64,000 nt of DNA from Marinobacter lipolyticus (lineage in GTDB: Bacteria > Pseudomonadota > Gammaproteobacteria > Pseudomonadales > Oleiphilaceae): contig NZ_QTKT01000001.1 of the NCBI RefSeq assembly GCF_018424605.1, positions 1 through 64,000 of the forward strand. The letters run 5' to 3'. Below, one piece after another: positions 22,205 to 32,566 of this stretch. Made by a program: the position numbers and the translations under genes. How positions within the stretch are numbered: the first letter of the stretch is position 1; each line of letters starts with the position of its first letter. The notes beneath the pieces are model-generated. The model was not told where the DNA came from, ran no database searches, and was given only the letters and a program-made list of their open reading frames with translations.

Positions 22205-22280
22205 GGGTCGTTAGCTCAGTTGGTAGAGCAGTTGGCTTTTAACCAATTGGTCGAAGGTTCGAATCCTTCACGACCCACCA
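22205..22280 (+). tRNA. tRNA-Lys (anticodon TTT), copy 2
   Basis: Identical in sequence to the copy 127 bp upstream and separated from it by 51 bp. It probably shares its transcript, which ends at the hairpin at 22312-22339. Confidence 0.98.
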
Positions 22281-22311
22281 ATTAGAGAGGAAGCGCCAGG
22301 CTTCTGATCCG

Positions 22312-22339
22312 AAAAAGAGCCTCCGGGCTCTTTTTTTTT
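22312..22339 (+). terminator. Rho-independent terminator of the tRNA-Lys transcript
   Basis: AAAAAGAGCC (22312-22321), loop TCCG, GGCTCTTTTT (22326-22335), continuing to nine T residues. A textbook intrinsic terminator. Confidence 0.93.
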
Positions 22340-22395
22340 GCCCGTCCGCACCCAATGGTATACTGCAAGTGCCATCGCAACACAGAGACGCAGTA

Positions 22396-23457
22396 ATGAC
22401 ACAAGCCCAAGACCGTATTCTGGTTCAGGAGCACCTGGCGCATCAGGCCGAACCGAAACCGCTGAGCGACGACGAGAAAGCCCGGCTCGAGGATCGCATC
22501 CGACAGGTATTGCAGGAGCAGGATGCGGTGCTGGTGGCGCACTATTACACCGATCCTGACATCCAGCGACTCGCGGAAGAGACGGGCGGATGTGTCGCGG
22601 ACTCTCTGGAGATGGCGCGCTTTGGCAATCAGCACCCCGCCTCGACCGTGGTGGTGGCCGGCGTCCGCTTTATGGGCGAGACCGCTAAAATCCTGAATCC
22701 CGAGAAGCGGGTTCTGATGCCCACTCTGGAAGCAACCTGCTCACTGGACGTGGGCTGCCCCACGGATGAATTTTCCGACTTCTGTGATCAGCATCCGGAC
22801 CGCACGGTGGTGGTGTACGCCAATACCTCTGCGGCAGTGAAAGCCAGGGCGGATTGGGTCGTCACCTCCAGCTGTGCCCAGGCCATTGTCGAGTCGCTCG
22901 ATGCGAAGGGAGAGAAGATTCTGTGGGCGCCGGACAAACATCTGGGTCATTACGTCCGTAAAACCACGGGCGCCGACATGTTGCTGTGGGACGGCTCGTG
23001 CATCGTGCATGAAGAGTTCAAGTATCGAGGCCTGGAAGACCTCAAAGCCGTCTATCCGGACGCGGCGATACTGGTGCATCCCGAATCACCCGATGCGGTG
23101 GTGGAAATGGCTGACGTGGTCGGTTCCACCTCGCAACTTATCCATGCGGTACAGACCCTGCCCAATCAGCAGTTCATTGTTGCGACCGACAACGGCATTT
23201 TCTACAAGATGCAGCAGCTGGCCCCCAACAAGACGCTGATTGAAGCGCCCACCGCCGGCAATGGCGCCACCTGTCGCAGTTGCGCGCACTGTCCGTGGAT
23301 GGCGATGAATGGTCTCGAGAACCTGCTGCATGTACTTGAAAACGGCGACCAGGAAGTGCTGGTGGACGACGCCTTGCGGGAGCGCGCCCTGAAGCCGCTT
23401 GAGCGCATGCTGGATTTTACCGCGGGCATGAACCTCAAGGCGGCCGGGAACGCCTGA
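22396..23457 (+). CDS. nadA: Quinolinate synthase
   Basis: 353 residues. A [4Fe-4S] enzyme that condenses iminoaspartate with dihydroxyacetone phosphate to quinolinate in NAD synthesis. Cluster ligands by alignment to E. coli: Cys115 ([11 protein letters not shown]), Cys202 ([10 protein letters not shown]) and Cys299 in [12 protein letters not shown]; Cys293 and Cys296 form a nearby CxxC. The ATG at 22396 gives the Pseudomonas-like N-terminus [14 protein letters not shown]; the open frame to GTG 22369 is unlikely. Convergent with bepA, 15 bp between the stops. Confidence 0.96.
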   Translation: MTQAQDRILVQEHLAHQAEPKPLSDDEKARLEDRIRQVLQEQDAVLVAHYYTDPDIQRLAEETGGCVADSLEMARFGNQHPASTVVVAGVRFMGETAKILNPEKRVLMPTLEATCSLDVGCPTDEFSDFCDQHPDRTVVVYANTSAAVKARADWVVTSSCAQAIVESLDAKGEKILWAPDKHLGHYVRKTTGADMLLWDGSCIVHEEFKYRGLEDLKAVYPDAAILVHPESPDAVVEMADVVGSTSQLIHAVQTLPNQQFIVATDNGIFYKMQQLAPNKTLIEAPTAGNGATCRSCAHCPWMAMNGLENLLHVLENGDQEVLVDDALRERALKPLERMLDFTAGMNLKAAGNA

Positions 23458-23472
23458 TAAGGCCCGTCGGCG

Positions 23473-24948
23473 TTAGCTTCGCTGGGCGTTGAGCCGGTCT
23501 GTTATTTCAGCCAGTCGTTCGGTAACAACCTGGCGCATGGGCGCTCCGGCGGGCAGCTTTTCCTGGGCCTGGCGGAGTTGTCGCTGAGCCGCTTCGAGAT
23601 TGCCCATCAGCGCTTCGTACTCGGCTTTTGCCCGGTGTACCCCGACAATGTTGCGCGCCATGCCTTCGGCTTCGGCCAATCGATTCCATAAGTGTTCCTC
23701 GCGCGGTCTCTCGCGAGTCAGCCTCTTCAGGTATTCTGCCGCCGCTTCTCCGTTGCCATCGGCCGTTTCGGTTTCCGCCAGCAGGTAGGTGATCGGGTAG
23801 TTGCCCGGGTTGCGGGCCAGTGCTTCCCGGAGCCGGTTTCGTGCCTGATCCGTGTTGCCCTGTTTCAACAGGGCCTCTGCCAGCGTCACCTCGTAGGTGA
23901 TGCGCCCGGGATTGGTCGCCAGAAGTTCCTCCAGCACGTTTATGGCACTGGCCGGGTCGTCGTTACGCAGGTGGGCGACGGCAAGACCGTAACGGATGGC
24001 GTCGGTTTTCTCGGTGTCTGACCGGTTGAGGTAATCCTGGAATGTCTCCACCGCGACCTTGGCCGAGCGGGCATAGTAAACCTGAAGGCGGGAGCGCATC
24101 AGATGGTATTCCTGCGTGTCACGGACGTCGCGTTCCGGATACTGTTCGGCGCGGTTGCGGGTGTCGGATACCCGGCTCTGGGTCAGCGGGTGAGTGGACA
24201 GGTACTCCGGGGGGCGATTTCCCTGAAGCCGGTTCTGTCTCATCATGGTTTCAAACATTTCCGGCATGCCGCGGGGATCCATACCCGCGTCTGCGAGAAT
24301 TTCCATGCCGATCCGGTCCGCCTCCTGCTCGTGGGCGCGGCTGTAGGCCAGCATGTTTTGCACCGACAGTGCCTGGGTACCGGCAATCGCGGCGATGCCA
24401 ATGTCTGACTGGGTAACCGCGGAGAGCACAATGCCGGCAAGCATGCCGGCGATGGTCAGCGGCGCGCTGGTTTCCTGCTGCTCCATGCGCCGGGCAAAAT
24501 GCCGTTGACTGAGGTGCGCGAGCTCGTGGGCCAGCACCGAGGCAAACTGCTGCTCGCTGCTGGCATTTAGCGCGAGCCCGGCGTTGATGCCCACGATGCT
24601 GCCGGGAACCGCGAAGGCGTTTATGTCCGGGCTGTCAATGATGGTCAGGGTCAGGTCACGGTTCTTCAGTGGCGCCGAGGGTACCAGGCGGTAGATCACG
24701 TCGTTCAGGTAGTCGTAGACCAGTGGGTCGGTGATCTGAGGCGCAGAGCGGCGGATGGAGATCATGACCTGCCGGCCGATTTCCGCTTCCTGCTGCTCGG
24801 ATATCAGTCCGCCGCCGGCGCCGCCAATGGAGGGGAGGGTGTTTTCCTGAGTGTGGCCCGTAGACACTGGAAGCATTGCAAGCAACAGCATAACGCTGCG
24901 TATCAGCCACTTCCGGCCCGGCATTGTGTCAGGAAAATACATGCGCAT
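23473..24948 (-). CDS. bepA: Periplasmic M48 metalloprotease/chaperone, BepA-like
   Basis: 491 residues. BepA helps LptD and other barrels mature and degrades stalled ones. Signal peptide about 1-33. The M48 zinc site is HELAH (141-145, catalytic Glu142), with the third ligand Glu207 in AHEQEAD. The C-terminal half (about 290-490) is made of TPR repeats (LAEALLKQGNTDQARNRLREAL and similar). The start has a choice of ATG 24948 or 24942, and no strong ribosome site separates them. Confidence 0.92.
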   Translation of the reverse strand: MRMYFPDTMPGRKWLIRSVMLLLAMLPVSTGHTQENTLPSIGGAGGGLISEQQEAEIGRQVMISIRRSAPQITDPLVYDYLNDVIYRLVPSAPLKNRDLTLTIIDSPDINAFAVPGSIVGINAGLALNASSEQQFASVLAHELAHLSQRHFARRMEQQETSAPLTIAGMLAGIVLSAVTQSDIGIAAIAGTQALSVQNMLAYSRAHEQEADRIGMEILADAGMDPRGMPEMFETMMRQNRLQGNRPPEYLSTHPLTQSRVSDTRNRAEQYPERDVRDTQEYHLMRSRLQVYYARSAKVAVETFQDYLNRSDTEKTDAIRYGLAVAHLRNDDPASAINVLEELLATNPGRITYEVTLAEALLKQGNTDQARNRLREALARNPGNYPITYLLAETETADGNGEAAAEYLKRLTRERPREEHLWNRLAEAEGMARNIVGVHRAKAEYEALMGNLEAAQRQLRQAQEKLPAGAPMRQVVTERLAEITDRLNAQRS

Positions 24949-25104
24949 CAGTGTTTGTTACCTATGGCCAGTTCGCTTGATAAGACCGTATTTTGCCACT
25001 AAAAGTTCTTGTACTCTTCATTAAAAACGATTGAGGTGCAATCGCCGTAAGGTGTCGTCATAATGCCGCCTCATCAATACTCGTTATGCAGGTTCCGTTA
25101 CCCC

Positions 25105-25332
25105 ATGGCTCAGAGAACTCTGGATGCATCCGGGTTACGCTGCCCGATGCCGCTGTTAAAAACCAAACTTGAACTCAACAGTATGGCTCCGGGTGACGAG
25201 CTTGAAGTGATCGCCACCGATGCCGGCTCAGCCCGGGATATTCCGGCCTTCCTCAGGCTTTCCAGGCACGAACTGGTCAGTTCGGCTGAAACCGATGGCC
25301 GCTTTCGGTTTGTGATAAAGTGCGGCGGTTAA
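25105..25332 (+). CDS. TusA-family sulfur carrier protein
   Basis: 75 residues. TusA-like proteins relay persulfide sulfur, for example to tRNA thiolation. The signature LDASGLRCPMPLL has the active Cys13 followed by P-x-P, and the rest is the typical beta-alpha-beta fold (GDELEVIATDAGSARDIPAF). The ATG at 25105 gives standard length; the open frame begins upstream at 25063. It precedes the PerM-type permease by 46 bp, a common pairing in Pseudomonas and Marinobacter. Confidence 0.9.
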   Translation: MAQRTLDASGLRCPMPLLKTKLELNSMAPGDELEVIATDAGSARDIPAFLRLSRHELVSSAETDGRFRFVIKCGG

Positions 25333-25378
25333 CGTTCAGGCACTTACGGTTCCACACCGTGTTTCTCCGGAGATGTAC

Positions 25379-26458
25379 ATGGTCAGAATTTTACGCGGTC
25401 TTGCCCACAAATACTTTTCAGATGAAGAAGCCGTCATTCTCTTCCTGCTTCTTGTCACGGGCACGGTCTTTATTATCCTGTTCGGCGCCATGCTGGCGCC
25501 GGCCATCGCATCCGTCATCATTGCGTTCATTCTCCAGGGCCTGGTTACCCAGCTGACCCGCAAGGGCGTGCCGGAAATAATCTCAATCCTCGGGGTCTTC
25601 ATTATCTTCCTCGGGATTCTGGTGGCCTTTATCTTTGGCCTGTTGCCCCTGATCTGGACCCAGGTCTCCGCTCTGGCGGGTGAGGCACCGCGCATCATCC
25701 GCGAAATGCAGTCCTACATGGAGCTGCTGCCGGAACAGTACCCAACGCTGATCTCCATGGAAGCAGTCAATACCATGTATCGGCAGATCAGTACCGAAGC
25801 GGGGCACCTGACCCAGTGGCTGGTGTCGTTCTCATTGTCCAGTATTCCGGATCTTGTGGCGCTGCTGATCTACATGGTGCTGGTGCCGATCCTGGTGTTC
25901 TTCTTTCTCAAGGACCGTAACCTGCTGCTGACGTCCATTTCCCGGCTGTTACCGCCGCAGCGGCCGATGATGCTGAGAATCTGGCACGAAGTGAACCTTC
26001 AGTGCGCCAATTACGTCCGCGGCAAGGCGGTGGAAATCCTGATTGTCGGCGGGGTGACCTACCTGACTTTCAAGCTGCTGGGTATGCCGTACGCGGCGTT
26101 GCTGGCGCTAATGGTGGGTTTGAGTGTGGTAATCCCTTACATCGGCGCAGCGGTGGTGACCATTCCGGTGGCGATGATCGCTTTGTTTGCGTTCGGGTGG
26201 GGCTCGCACTTTATCTGGGTGATGGTGGCCTACGGCATCATCCAGGCGCTGGATGGCAATGTGCTGGTGCCTGTGCTGTTCTCGGAGGTTAACAACCTGC
26301 ACCCGGTGGCTATCATTATTGCGGTGCTGTTTTTTGGTGGTATCTGGGGGTTGTGGGGCGTGTTTTTCGCCATCCCCCTGGCGACCATGCTCAAGGCAGT
26401 GTTCTCGGCATGGCCGGTCAAGGACAGTCTGCAACTGGATAGTGGTGAGGAATTCTAG
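25379..26458 (+). CDS. AI-2E/PerM-family permease
   Basis: 359 residues, inner membrane, about seven to eight predicted helices (paired helices near 20-55 and 65-95, then about 155-180 and a cluster 210-340). The PerM-type C-terminal region has GLSVVIPYIGA and GNVLVPVLFSEVNNLHPV. The substrate is unknown; family members have been linked to AI-2 export, solute efflux and Na+/H+ exchange. The second ATG (25379) is chosen because GGAG lies 6 nt upstream, whereas it abuts the first ATG (25373). It ends overlapping bcp tail-to-tail by 4 bp. Confidence 0.88.
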   Translation: MVRILRGLAHKYFSDEEAVILFLLLVTGTVFIILFGAMLAPAIASVIIAFILQGLVTQLTRKGVPEIISILGVFIIFLGILVAFIFGLLPLIWTQVSALAGEAPRIIREMQSYMELLPEQYPTLISMEAVNTMYRQISTEAGHLTQWLVSFSLSSIPDLVALLIYMVLVPILVFFFLKDRNLLLTSISRLLPPQRPMMLRIWHEVNLQCANYVRGKAVEILIVGGVTYLTFKLLGMPYAALLALMVGLSVVIPYIGAAVVTIPVAMIALFAFGWGSHFIWVMVAYGIIQALDGNVLVPVLFSEVNNLHPVAIIIAVLFFGGIWGLWGVFFAIPLATMLKAVFSAWPVKDSLQLDSGEEF

Positions 26459-26922
26459 AGGTTTCTCGCCGCTTCAAGCACCTCGTCGGCGTGGCCTTTG
26501 ACCTTGACGCCGCGCCACTGGCGCCTGAGGATGCCGTCCCGGTCGATCAGGAACGTGCTGCGATCGATGCCCAGGTATTCCTTGCCATAAAGCTTTTTGA
26601 GCTTGATCACCTCGAAAAGGTTGCACAGGGCTTCGTCTTTGTCTGAAATCAGGTGAAAAGGAAAGCCGTGTTTGGCGCGGAAATTTTCATGGGCTTTCAG
26701 GCCGTCGCGGGAAGCTCCCAGAATAACGGTGTCGCAGGCTTCAAACTCGGCCATGCGGTCACGGAAATCCTGGCCTTCGGTGGTGCATCCGGGGGTGTTG
26801 TCCTTGGGGTAGAAATAGAGAACGACGTTCCTGCCCCGGAAGTCGGACAGGCGGATGGTCTGATCCCCGGTGGCGGCGACTTCAAAATCCGTAACGGGCT
26901 GGTTTACTTCAATGGCGGGCAT
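26455..26922 (-). CDS. bcp: Thiol peroxidase, BCP/PrxQ type
   Basis: 155 residues, atypical 2-Cys peroxiredoxin family. Reduces hydroperoxides. The peroxidatic Cys46 is in YPKDNTPGCTTEGQDF. The usual resolving Cys five residues later is Gln51 here; other cysteines (63 and about 99) are available, so it may act as a 1-Cys enzyme or resolve differently. The usual bcp/dapA divergence is kept. Confidence 0.93.
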   Translation of the reverse strand: MPAIEVNQPVTDFEVAATGDQTIRLSDFRGRNVVLYFYPKDNTPGCTTEGQDFRDRMAEFEACDTVILGASRDGLKAHENFRAKHGFPFHLISDKDEALCNLFEVIKLKKLYGKEYLGIDRSTFLIDRDGILRRQWRGVKVKGHADEVLEAARNL

Positions 26923-26996
26923 GACATCTCCTTTAATTCCCTTGTGTCAGTTCGCACCCAACATTACCATATCGGTTTTATTCGGACGGAGCTTTT

Positions 26997-27875
26997 ATGA
27001 TTACGGGTAGCCTTGTCGCACTGGTCACGCCCATGCATCCAAACGGTGATATCCACTGGGAGGATCTCGACAAACTGGTGGACTTCCACATTGAAAACGG
27101 CACCGATGGAATTGTTGCCGTAGGTACCACCGGTGAGTCCGCGACACTGGATCCCAAAGAGCATTGTCGCGTTATCGGTCACATCATAAAGCGGGTTGAC
27201 GGTCGTATTCCGGTGATCGCCGGTACCGGCGGTAACAGTACTCGCGAGGCGATCGAGCTGACCACTGAAGCTCACAAGCTCGGCGCAGATGCCTGTTTGC
27301 TGGTCGTGCCTTACTACAATAAGCCGACCCAGGAAGGCCTGTATCAGCATTTCAAGGCGATTGCCGAAGCCGTCCCCGGCATGAGCCAGATGCTCTACAA
27401 CGTGCCCGGTCGCACGGCGTGCGACATGCTGAACGAAACGGTTGAGCGCCTGGCGGATATTCCCAATATCATCGGTATCAAGGACGCCACCGGCAACATC
27501 CCCCGCGGCGCGGAGCTGATTGAAGCGGTCAAGGGGCGCCTGGCCGTGTACTCCGGTGACGACGCGACGGCGGCCGAGTTGATGCTGGCCGGGGCCAAGG
27601 GGAACGTATCGGTCACTGCCAACGTTGCCCCCCGTGACATGGCCCTGTTGTGCAAGGCCGCCATTGACGGCGACCGCGAGGAAACCGCGCGGCTGAATGA
27701 GCTGCTGATGCCTTTGAATCGCAAGCTGTTCCTGGAAGCGAACCCGATCCCCGTCAAGTGGGCGTTGCAGCGCATGGGGATGATCGGCGAAGGTATCCGT
27801 CTGCCGCTCACGCCGTTGAGCGAGAAGTTCCACAACGAAGTTGAAGATGCCCTCAAGGCCTCAGGTGTACTCTGA
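26997..27875 (+). CDS. dapA: 4-Hydroxy-tetrahydrodipicolinate synthase
   Basis: 292 residues, TIM barrel. Condenses pyruvate with aspartate semialdehyde, the first step to diaminopimelate and lysine. The Schiff-base residue is Lys162 in GIKDATGN, with Tyr134 in YNVPGRT and GTTGES (43-48) binding pyruvate. The ATG has GGAG 5 nt upstream. It heads the dapA-bamC-purC string known from E. coli. Confidence 0.97.
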   Translation: MITGSLVALVTPMHPNGDIHWEDLDKLVDFHIENGTDGIVAVGTTGESATLDPKEHCRVIGHIIKRVDGRIPVIAGTGGNSTREAIELTTEAHKLGADACLLVVPYYNKPTQEGLYQHFKAIAEAVPGMSQMLYNVPGRTACDMLNETVERLADIPNIIGIKDATGNIPRGAELIEAVKGRLAVYSGDDATAAELMLAGAKGNVSVTANVAPRDMALLCKAAIDGDREETARLNELLMPLNRKLFLEANPIPVKWALQRMGMIGEGIRLPLTPLSEKFHNEVEDALKASGVL

Positions 27876-27909
27876 GTTTGTCGTACCACCAAAACCCTGG
27901 AGTAGCCTG

Positions 27910-29007
27910 ATGGCCTTCCTGTTCAGGATACAAAGAAAACGCACGGCCGGCGCCGCCGCCAAGTTCACCGGGCTGGCTATGGCACTCGCAGTCAGCGGTT
28001 GCAGCCTTCTCGAGGACCGTTCCGAACGCTACGTAAACGCCCGTGAAGGGGAGCCGCTCCAGCTTCCTGAAACGGCGGACGAATCCCGCTTCGGGCAGGT
28101 AATGCCGGTCCGTGACGTGACTACGGCTGATTCCGGTCGTATGTACCGTTCCACAATACCCCAGCCGCCCGATATGACCTCGGAAATTCTCGAGGAGAAC
28201 TATGTGGTCGAGGAACTTGACGGTCAGATGTGGCTGCTGATCAACGATGTGCCCGGGCGGGTCTGGCCGGCGGTGTCGTCCTATATGAATAACCGCGGCC
28301 TGGGTGTGGCCCATGACAGCCCGCAGCTCGGGCTGTTGCAGAGTGAACTGGTCAACTTCAGCAAGCAGGCGCGGACACTGCTGGAACTGGAAAGTGATCC
28401 AGGTTCCGATGAGCAGCTTCTGGTTGTACAGGCCCGGGTTGCTCCCGGCGTCCGGCGCAAGACCACCGAGGTCCAGCTGCGGGTGCACGATGTGGCCAGC
28501 AACCCGGATCAGCTCCTTGCCTGGCAGAGTGGGGCGGAGCCGTCCCGGACGGACCTCGCCACCAGTGAACGTCTGCTGACAGACATGGGGGACTTCCTGC
28601 GCGGACGGGAGGAAAGCAAATCCTATTCCCGTGCGGCTCTGGGCATGGTCAGCGAGCCGCTTGTGCGTCTTAACTCCGAGAACGAGCAACCGGTTGCCAT
28701 CGAAATGGATCTCGATTACGGGCGGGGTTGGTCTGAGGTCAGCCGGGCGCTGGACGAAGCCGGGATCCCCGTAGTGGATCTGAACCGCAGCGAAGGCTGG
28801 TTCAACGTGGACTTTCGCACCGAATCCGAGCGTGACGCAGGCTGGTTCGACTGGTTTGGTGACGACGAGGCGCCCCGCCACACCTTCGATCTGCAGCTGG
28901 AAGAGGCGGACGGCGTAGTGATCGTCACCGCGTCCCGCACTGCCGACTACGACGGTGACAACCGTTCCTCCGAGCTGCTTTCGGAACTGTTTGAATACCT
29001 TTATTAA
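27910..29007 (+). CDS. bamC: Outer-membrane assembly lipoprotein BamC
   Basis: 365 residues. Accessory lipoprotein of the BAM complex that inserts outer-membrane barrels. Signal peptide with lipobox LAVSGC, lipidated Cys31, then an unstructured acidic N-terminus and two helix-grip domains (about 110-230 and 255-365). The assignment rests on position between dapA and purC plus overall pattern; sequence similarity to E. coli is modest. The ATG at 27910 has GGAG 7 nt upstream. Confidence 0.88.
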   Translation: MAFLFRIQRKRTAGAAAKFTGLAMALAVSGCSLLEDRSERYVNAREGEPLQLPETADESRFGQVMPVRDVTTADSGRMYRSTIPQPPDMTSEILEENYVVEELDGQMWLLINDVPGRVWPAVSSYMNNRGLGVAHDSPQLGLLQSELVNFSKQARTLLELESDPGSDEQLLVVQARVAPGVRRKTTEVQLRVHDVASNPDQLLAWQSGAEPSRTDLATSERLLTDMGDFLRGREESKSYSRAALGMVSEPLVRLNSENEQPVAIEMDLDYGRGWSEVSRALDEAGIPVVDLNRSEGWFNVDFRTESERDAGWFDWFGDDEAPRHTFDLQLEEADGVVIVTASRTADYDGDNRSSELLSELFEYLY

Positions 29008-29015
29008 TAACCTGG

Positions 29016-29040
29016 TGCCGGGCGAGGCCCCGGCATTTCC
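29016..29040 (+). terminator. Hairpin between bamC and purC
   Basis: TGCCGGG (29016-29022) pairs with CCCGGCA (29029-29035) around 6 nt, followed by TTTCC. The U-run is too short for a strong terminator; it may attenuate read-through into purC. Confidence 0.4.
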
Positions 29041-29051
29041 GGAGATCTGAC

Positions 29052-29765
29052 ATGGAAAAACGCGACGAACTGTACGCGGGCAAAGCGAAATCTGTTTACC
29101 GTACGGATGATCCCGAACGGTTTGTACTTGTGTTCCGTGATGACACCTCGGCGTTTGATGGCGAGAAGAAAGAACAGTTGAACCGTAAAGGCATGGTCAA
29201 CAACCGATTCAACGCCTTCATCATGGAAAGGCTGGAAGCGGCGGGTGTGCCCACACACTTTGAGGGCCTGCTGTCACCGACCGAATCGCTGGTGAAAAAG
29301 CTCGACATGATTCCGGTGGAATGTGTGGTTCGCAATGTATCTGCCGGCAGCCTGTGCCGCCGTCTGGGTGTGGAAGAAGGGCAGAATCTGACGCCTCCCA
29401 CCTATGAGCTGTTTCTCAAGGACGATGCCCTCCACGATCCGATGGTGAATGAATCCCTTGCCGTCAGCTTTGGCTGGGCGAAGGAAGAGGAGCTCGCCAG
29501 GATGAAAGCGCTCACCTATCAGGTGAACGACGTGCTCAAGGCGTTGTTTGACGACGCCGGTATGTTGCTGGTGGACTACAAGCTGGAGTTTGGTCGCGCT
29601 AACGGCGACATTGTGCTGGGTGACGAATTCAGCCCCGATGGGTGCCGGATCTGGGACAAGGAAACCCGCAAGAAAATGGACAAGGACCGTTTCCGCCAGG
29701 GTCTGGGCGAGGTGATCGAAACCTATGAAGAGGTAGGGCGTCGTCTGGGTATCCAGTTCGACTGA
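29052..29765 (+). CDS. purC: Phosphoribosylaminoimidazole-succinocarboxamide synthase
   Basis: 237 residues, the E. coli length. Joins aspartate to CAIR in purine synthesis with ATP. Recognised by [15 protein letters not shown] at the N-terminus, the [11 protein letters not shown] nucleotide loop, [12 protein letters not shown], and the [19 protein letters not shown] metal/nucleotide motif. The ATG at 29052 has a CGGAG site. Confidence 0.97.
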   Translation: MEKRDELYAGKAKSVYRTDDPERFVLVFRDDTSAFDGEKKEQLNRKGMVNNRFNAFIMERLEAAGVPTHFEGLLSPTESLVKKLDMIPVECVVRNVSAGSLCRRLGVEEGQNLTPPTYELFLKDDALHDPMVNESLAVSFGWAKEEELARMKALTYQVNDVLKALFDDAGMLLVDYKLEFGRANGDIVLGDEFSPDGCRIWDKETRKKMDKDRFRQGLGEVIETYEEVGRRLGIQFD

Positions 29766-29799
29766 GCGAAAAAACCATACAAAAACGATTGGGTGTTTA

Positions 29800-30540
29800 A
29801 TGCGTAAACTGATGATTGCAGTGGGTGGTGCAGCGGTCCTGGCAGCGCCAATGGTCCACGCTGACGTAATTGGCCTGGGTGCCAACGTGAGCTACTGGGA
29901 TTCCGATCTGTCCGGCGATGTTCGTAACGACGGCGACGTGGTTGACGTCGAGGACGATCTGGATCTGAGCAGTGATTCCAACGCCAATCTGAACGCCTAC
30001 ATTGAGCACCCAATTCCGTTACTGCCGAATGTGCGCCTGAACTACACGAAGATTGAACAGAGCGGACGGGGCGAGCTGACCGCAGATTTTGACAATATTC
30101 CCGTGGCGGTTGGCGGCACAGAGGTTCAGTCCGACCTCGATCTGACCCAGCTGGACCTGACCCTGTATTATGAGGTGCTGGATAACTGGGCGAACCTGGA
30201 TCTGGGTTTGACCGCGCGGGATCTGGATGGCGAACTGACGGTGCAGGAAGTGGCTGGTGCCGCAGTCAGCGAAACCAAGGTGGATGCCGTTATTCCCATG
30301 GGTTACCTCGCGGCCCGGTTTGATCTGCCGTTCACCGGCGTATCGGTCGGCGGTGAAGCCAACGTCATCAGTTTTGACGGCGACTCAGTCTACGACTACA
30401 ACGCCTACGGCCAGTTTGAGGTGTCGCTGCTGCAGCTGCGGGCAGGGTACCGCCAGATCGCGATCGATTATGAAGACGGCGATGATGAGCTGGATATCGA
30501 TTTGGGCGGGCCGTTCGTGAGCGCTGGCCTGCGATTCTGA
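29800..30540 (+). CDS. Outer-membrane beta-barrel protein (TIGR04219-like)
   Basis: 246 residues. Signal peptide about 1-21 (VHA|DV), then alternating amphipathic strands with many Asp/Gly turns, ending in an aromatic barrel signal (VSAGLRF). The overall pattern ([18 protein letters not shown] start) fits the family of small gammaproteobacterial barrels of unknown function. A Ca2+-binding role for the acidic loop (about 43-58) is only a guess. It lies 14 bp before the epimerase gene and may be co-transcribed. Confidence 0.75.
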   Translation: MRKLMIAVGGAAVLAAPMVHADVIGLGANVSYWDSDLSGDVRNDGDVVDVEDDLDLSSDSNANLNAYIEHPIPLLPNVRLNYTKIEQSGRGELTADFDNIPVAVGGTEVQSDLDLTQLDLTLYYEVLDNWANLDLGLTARDLDGELTVQEVAGAAVSETKVDAVIPMGYLAARFDLPFTGVSVGGEANVISFDGDSVYDYNAYGQFEVSLLQLRAGYRQIAIDYEDGDDELDIDLGGPFVSAGLRF

Positions 30541-30554
30541 CAAGGAGAGATAAC

Positions 30555-31562
30555 TTGAAGATCCTGGTTACCGGTACTGCCGGTTTTATTGGCTCTCACC
30601 TCGCGCACCGCCTGCTGGATCGCGGTGACGAGGTGATCGGCGTGGACAACGTCAACGATTATTACGACGTTAGCCTGAAGGAAGCACGCCTGGCGCGCCT
30701 GACCGGTAAGCAGGGTTTCACCGAAGTCCGCAAGGATGTGGCTGACCGGGAAGCCATGGAAGCTCTCTTCCGCGAACACCAGCCGGAGCGCGTGGTTCAC
30801 CTTGCGGCACAGGCCGGTGTGCGCTATTCGCTGGAGAATCCCCACGCGTACGTGGACGCCAACCTTGTCGGGTTCATGAACATACTGGAAGGCTGTCGCC
30901 ACAACGGCGTCAAGCACCTCGTTTACGCCTCCAGCAGTTCGGTCTACGGGGCCAACGAAGCCATGCCGTTCTCCGTGCATGACAACGTGGATCACCCTCT
31001 GAGTCTCTATGCGGCGTCGAAAAAAGCCAATGAGCTGATGGCGCATACCTACAGCCATCTGTACAACCTGCCCACCACCGGTTTGCGCTTCTTCACGGTC
31101 TATGGCCCGTGGGGACGTCCGGATATGGCGCTGTTTATCTTTACCAGGAAGATTCTGGCCGGCGAGCCGATTGACGTGTTCAATCATGGCCACCACAAGC
31201 GCGATTTCACTTACATTGATGACATCGTCGAGGGTGTGATCCGCACCCTCGACAATGTGGCGCAACCCAATGATGCCTGGAGCGGCGCGCAGCCGGACCC
31301 TGGCACCAGCAAGGGCCCGTACCGCATCTACAACATCGGCAGCAACAATCCGGTGGAGCTGTCGCGTTTCATCGAGATTATTGAGGAGCGGGTCGGCAAA
31401 AAGGCCGAGAAGAACCTGCTGCCGCTGCAACCCGGGGATGTGCCGGCCACCTACGCCAACGTGGATGACCTGATCAACGACGTGGGCTACAAACCGGATA
31501 CGCCGGTGGAAGAGGGCATCGCCAACTTCGTTGACTGGTACCGGGATTTCTACAAGGTATAG
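30555..31562 (+). CDS. UDP-glucuronate 4-epimerase-like SDR
   Basis: 335 residues. Interconverts UDP-glucuronate and UDP-galacturonate. Extended SDR with GTAGFIG (7-13), Ser128 region in YASSSSVYG, and Tyr152/Lys156 in [26 protein letters not shown] and the [16 protein letters not shown] start are characteristic of the GAE/CapI branch. The start is TTG at 30555 with AAGGAGAG 5 nt upstream. Its likely substrate is made by Ugd (9-10 kb). A strong terminator follows. Confidence 0.9.
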   Translation: MKILVTGTAGFIGSHLAHRLLDRGDEVIGVDNVNDYYDVSLKEARLARLTGKQGFTEVRKDVADREAMEALFREHQPERVVHLAAQAGVRYSLENPHAYVDANLVGFMNILEGCRHNGVKHLVYASSSSVYGANEAMPFSVHDNVDHPLSLYAASKKANELMAHTYSHLYNLPTTGLRFFTVYGPWGRPDMALFIFTRKILAGEPIDVFNHGHHKRDFTYIDDIVEGVIRTLDNVAQPNDAWSGAQPDPGTSKGPYRIYNIGSNNPVELSRFIEIIEERVGKKAEKNLLPLQPGDVPATYANVDDLINDVGYKPDTPVEEGIANFVDWYRDFYKV

Positions 31563-31579
31563 CGGTATCCGTTACCACC

Positions 31580-31612
31580 AAAAGGCCGGCACATGCCGGC
31601 CTTTTGTTTTTT
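31580..31612. terminator. Bidirectional terminator
   Basis: AAAAGGCCGGC (31580-31590), loop ACAT, GCCGGCCTTTT (31595-31605), then GTTTTTT. It serves the epimerase gene on the plus strand and, through the A-run, the pseudouridine synthase gene that ends at 31612 on the minus strand. Confidence 0.92.
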
Positions 31613-32433
31613 CAGGCGCCCGGCCGTACATCGTCAAGCGACGGTGGCAGCTGCAGCAGGCGTTTCTTCCGGCTTAGCGGGCAGGTGAACTCCAGTTCCG
31701 CCGCGATCAGTTGCAGGGGCTTTGCGTCTGCCTTGCCATAAAGCCGGTCCCCGATAATCGGATGGCCAAGCCCCGCGAGATGCCGTCTTATCTGGTGTTT
31801 ACGCCCGGTTTCTATGGTCACTTCCACCACCGTGGTATCTGCCTCGGCGAGATGAACCAGCGTAGTAACGTGGCTGATGGCCTCCTTCTCCTCGACGGGC
31901 GTGGTAATCGACAGCGCCTGCGCCTCAAGATGACCTGTGACCCGCGCGTGGTAAACCTTGCGCAGGGCGCGCCCTGAAAACAGCTCCGACAGGGCGGCCG
32001 CCGCTTTGCTGTCGTGGGCGATCAGCATCAGCCCGGCGGCATCTGCATCCAGCCGGTGAATCAGGAAGCAGGGCTTACTCAGACGAACCTCGGCTTCGCG
32101 CAGCAGGCTGCAGTGGTCGCCCCACTGCGAACCCTGGGCCAGCAGTCCGTGGGGTTTGAACCACACGCTGTACCGGCCGAAGTCGGTCAGCAGTTCCGCC
32201 GGCTCGGCCTTGCGGGCCAGGACAATGTCATCGTAGAACAGCTGCAACCGGGTGCCGGCCTTCACCTCCCGCTTGGCCTTGCGCAGCCGTACCTGCTTGC
32301 CCTTGTGGGTCCAGCGGCAGGCGCCTTTGGCCATGGCGTCCTTGATGCGCTGCTTGGATAACCCGGTGGCCTCGCTGAGGGCATCCACGGCAATCTGGGG
32401 GGATTTCAGGGTTATGTCTACAATGGTGCGCAT
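31612..32433 (-). CDS. RluA-family RNA pseudouridine synthase
   Basis: 273 residues. Isomerises uridine to pseudouridine in rRNA or tRNA; the target site is not known. The catalytic Asp129 is in HRLDADAAG (126-134), with VYHARVTG and ETGRKHQIRRHLAGLGHPIIGDRLYG as further family motifs. An S4-like N-terminal segment (about 15-70) is present. The ATG at 32433 is preferred; the open frame upstream adds 26 atypical residues. No strong ribosome site is visible. Confidence 0.9.
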   Translation of the reverse strand: MRTIVDITLKSPQIAVDALSEATGLSKQRIKDAMAKGACRWTHKGKQVRLRKAKREVKAGTRLQLFYDDIVLARKAEPAELLTDFGRYSVWFKPHGLLAQGSQWGDHCSLLREAEVRLSKPCFLIHRLDADAAGLMLIAHDSKAAAALSELFSGRALRKVYHARVTGHLEAQALSITTPVEEKEAISHVTTLVHLAEADTTVVEVTIETGRKHQIRRHLAGLGHPIIGDRLYGKADAKPLQLIAAELEFTCPLSRKKRLLQLPPSLDDVRPGA

Positions 32434-32566
32434 AAGGCGTCGGGTTCCGGATGGAGAAATGGCTAATCGGATGCGGGGATTATACTCGTACTTATTCCCG
32501 GGTACGCCCATACGGGCCGGATTTCCGGTTTAATTTGCTGTCAGGTGCGAGTAAAGGGAGTTGGTT

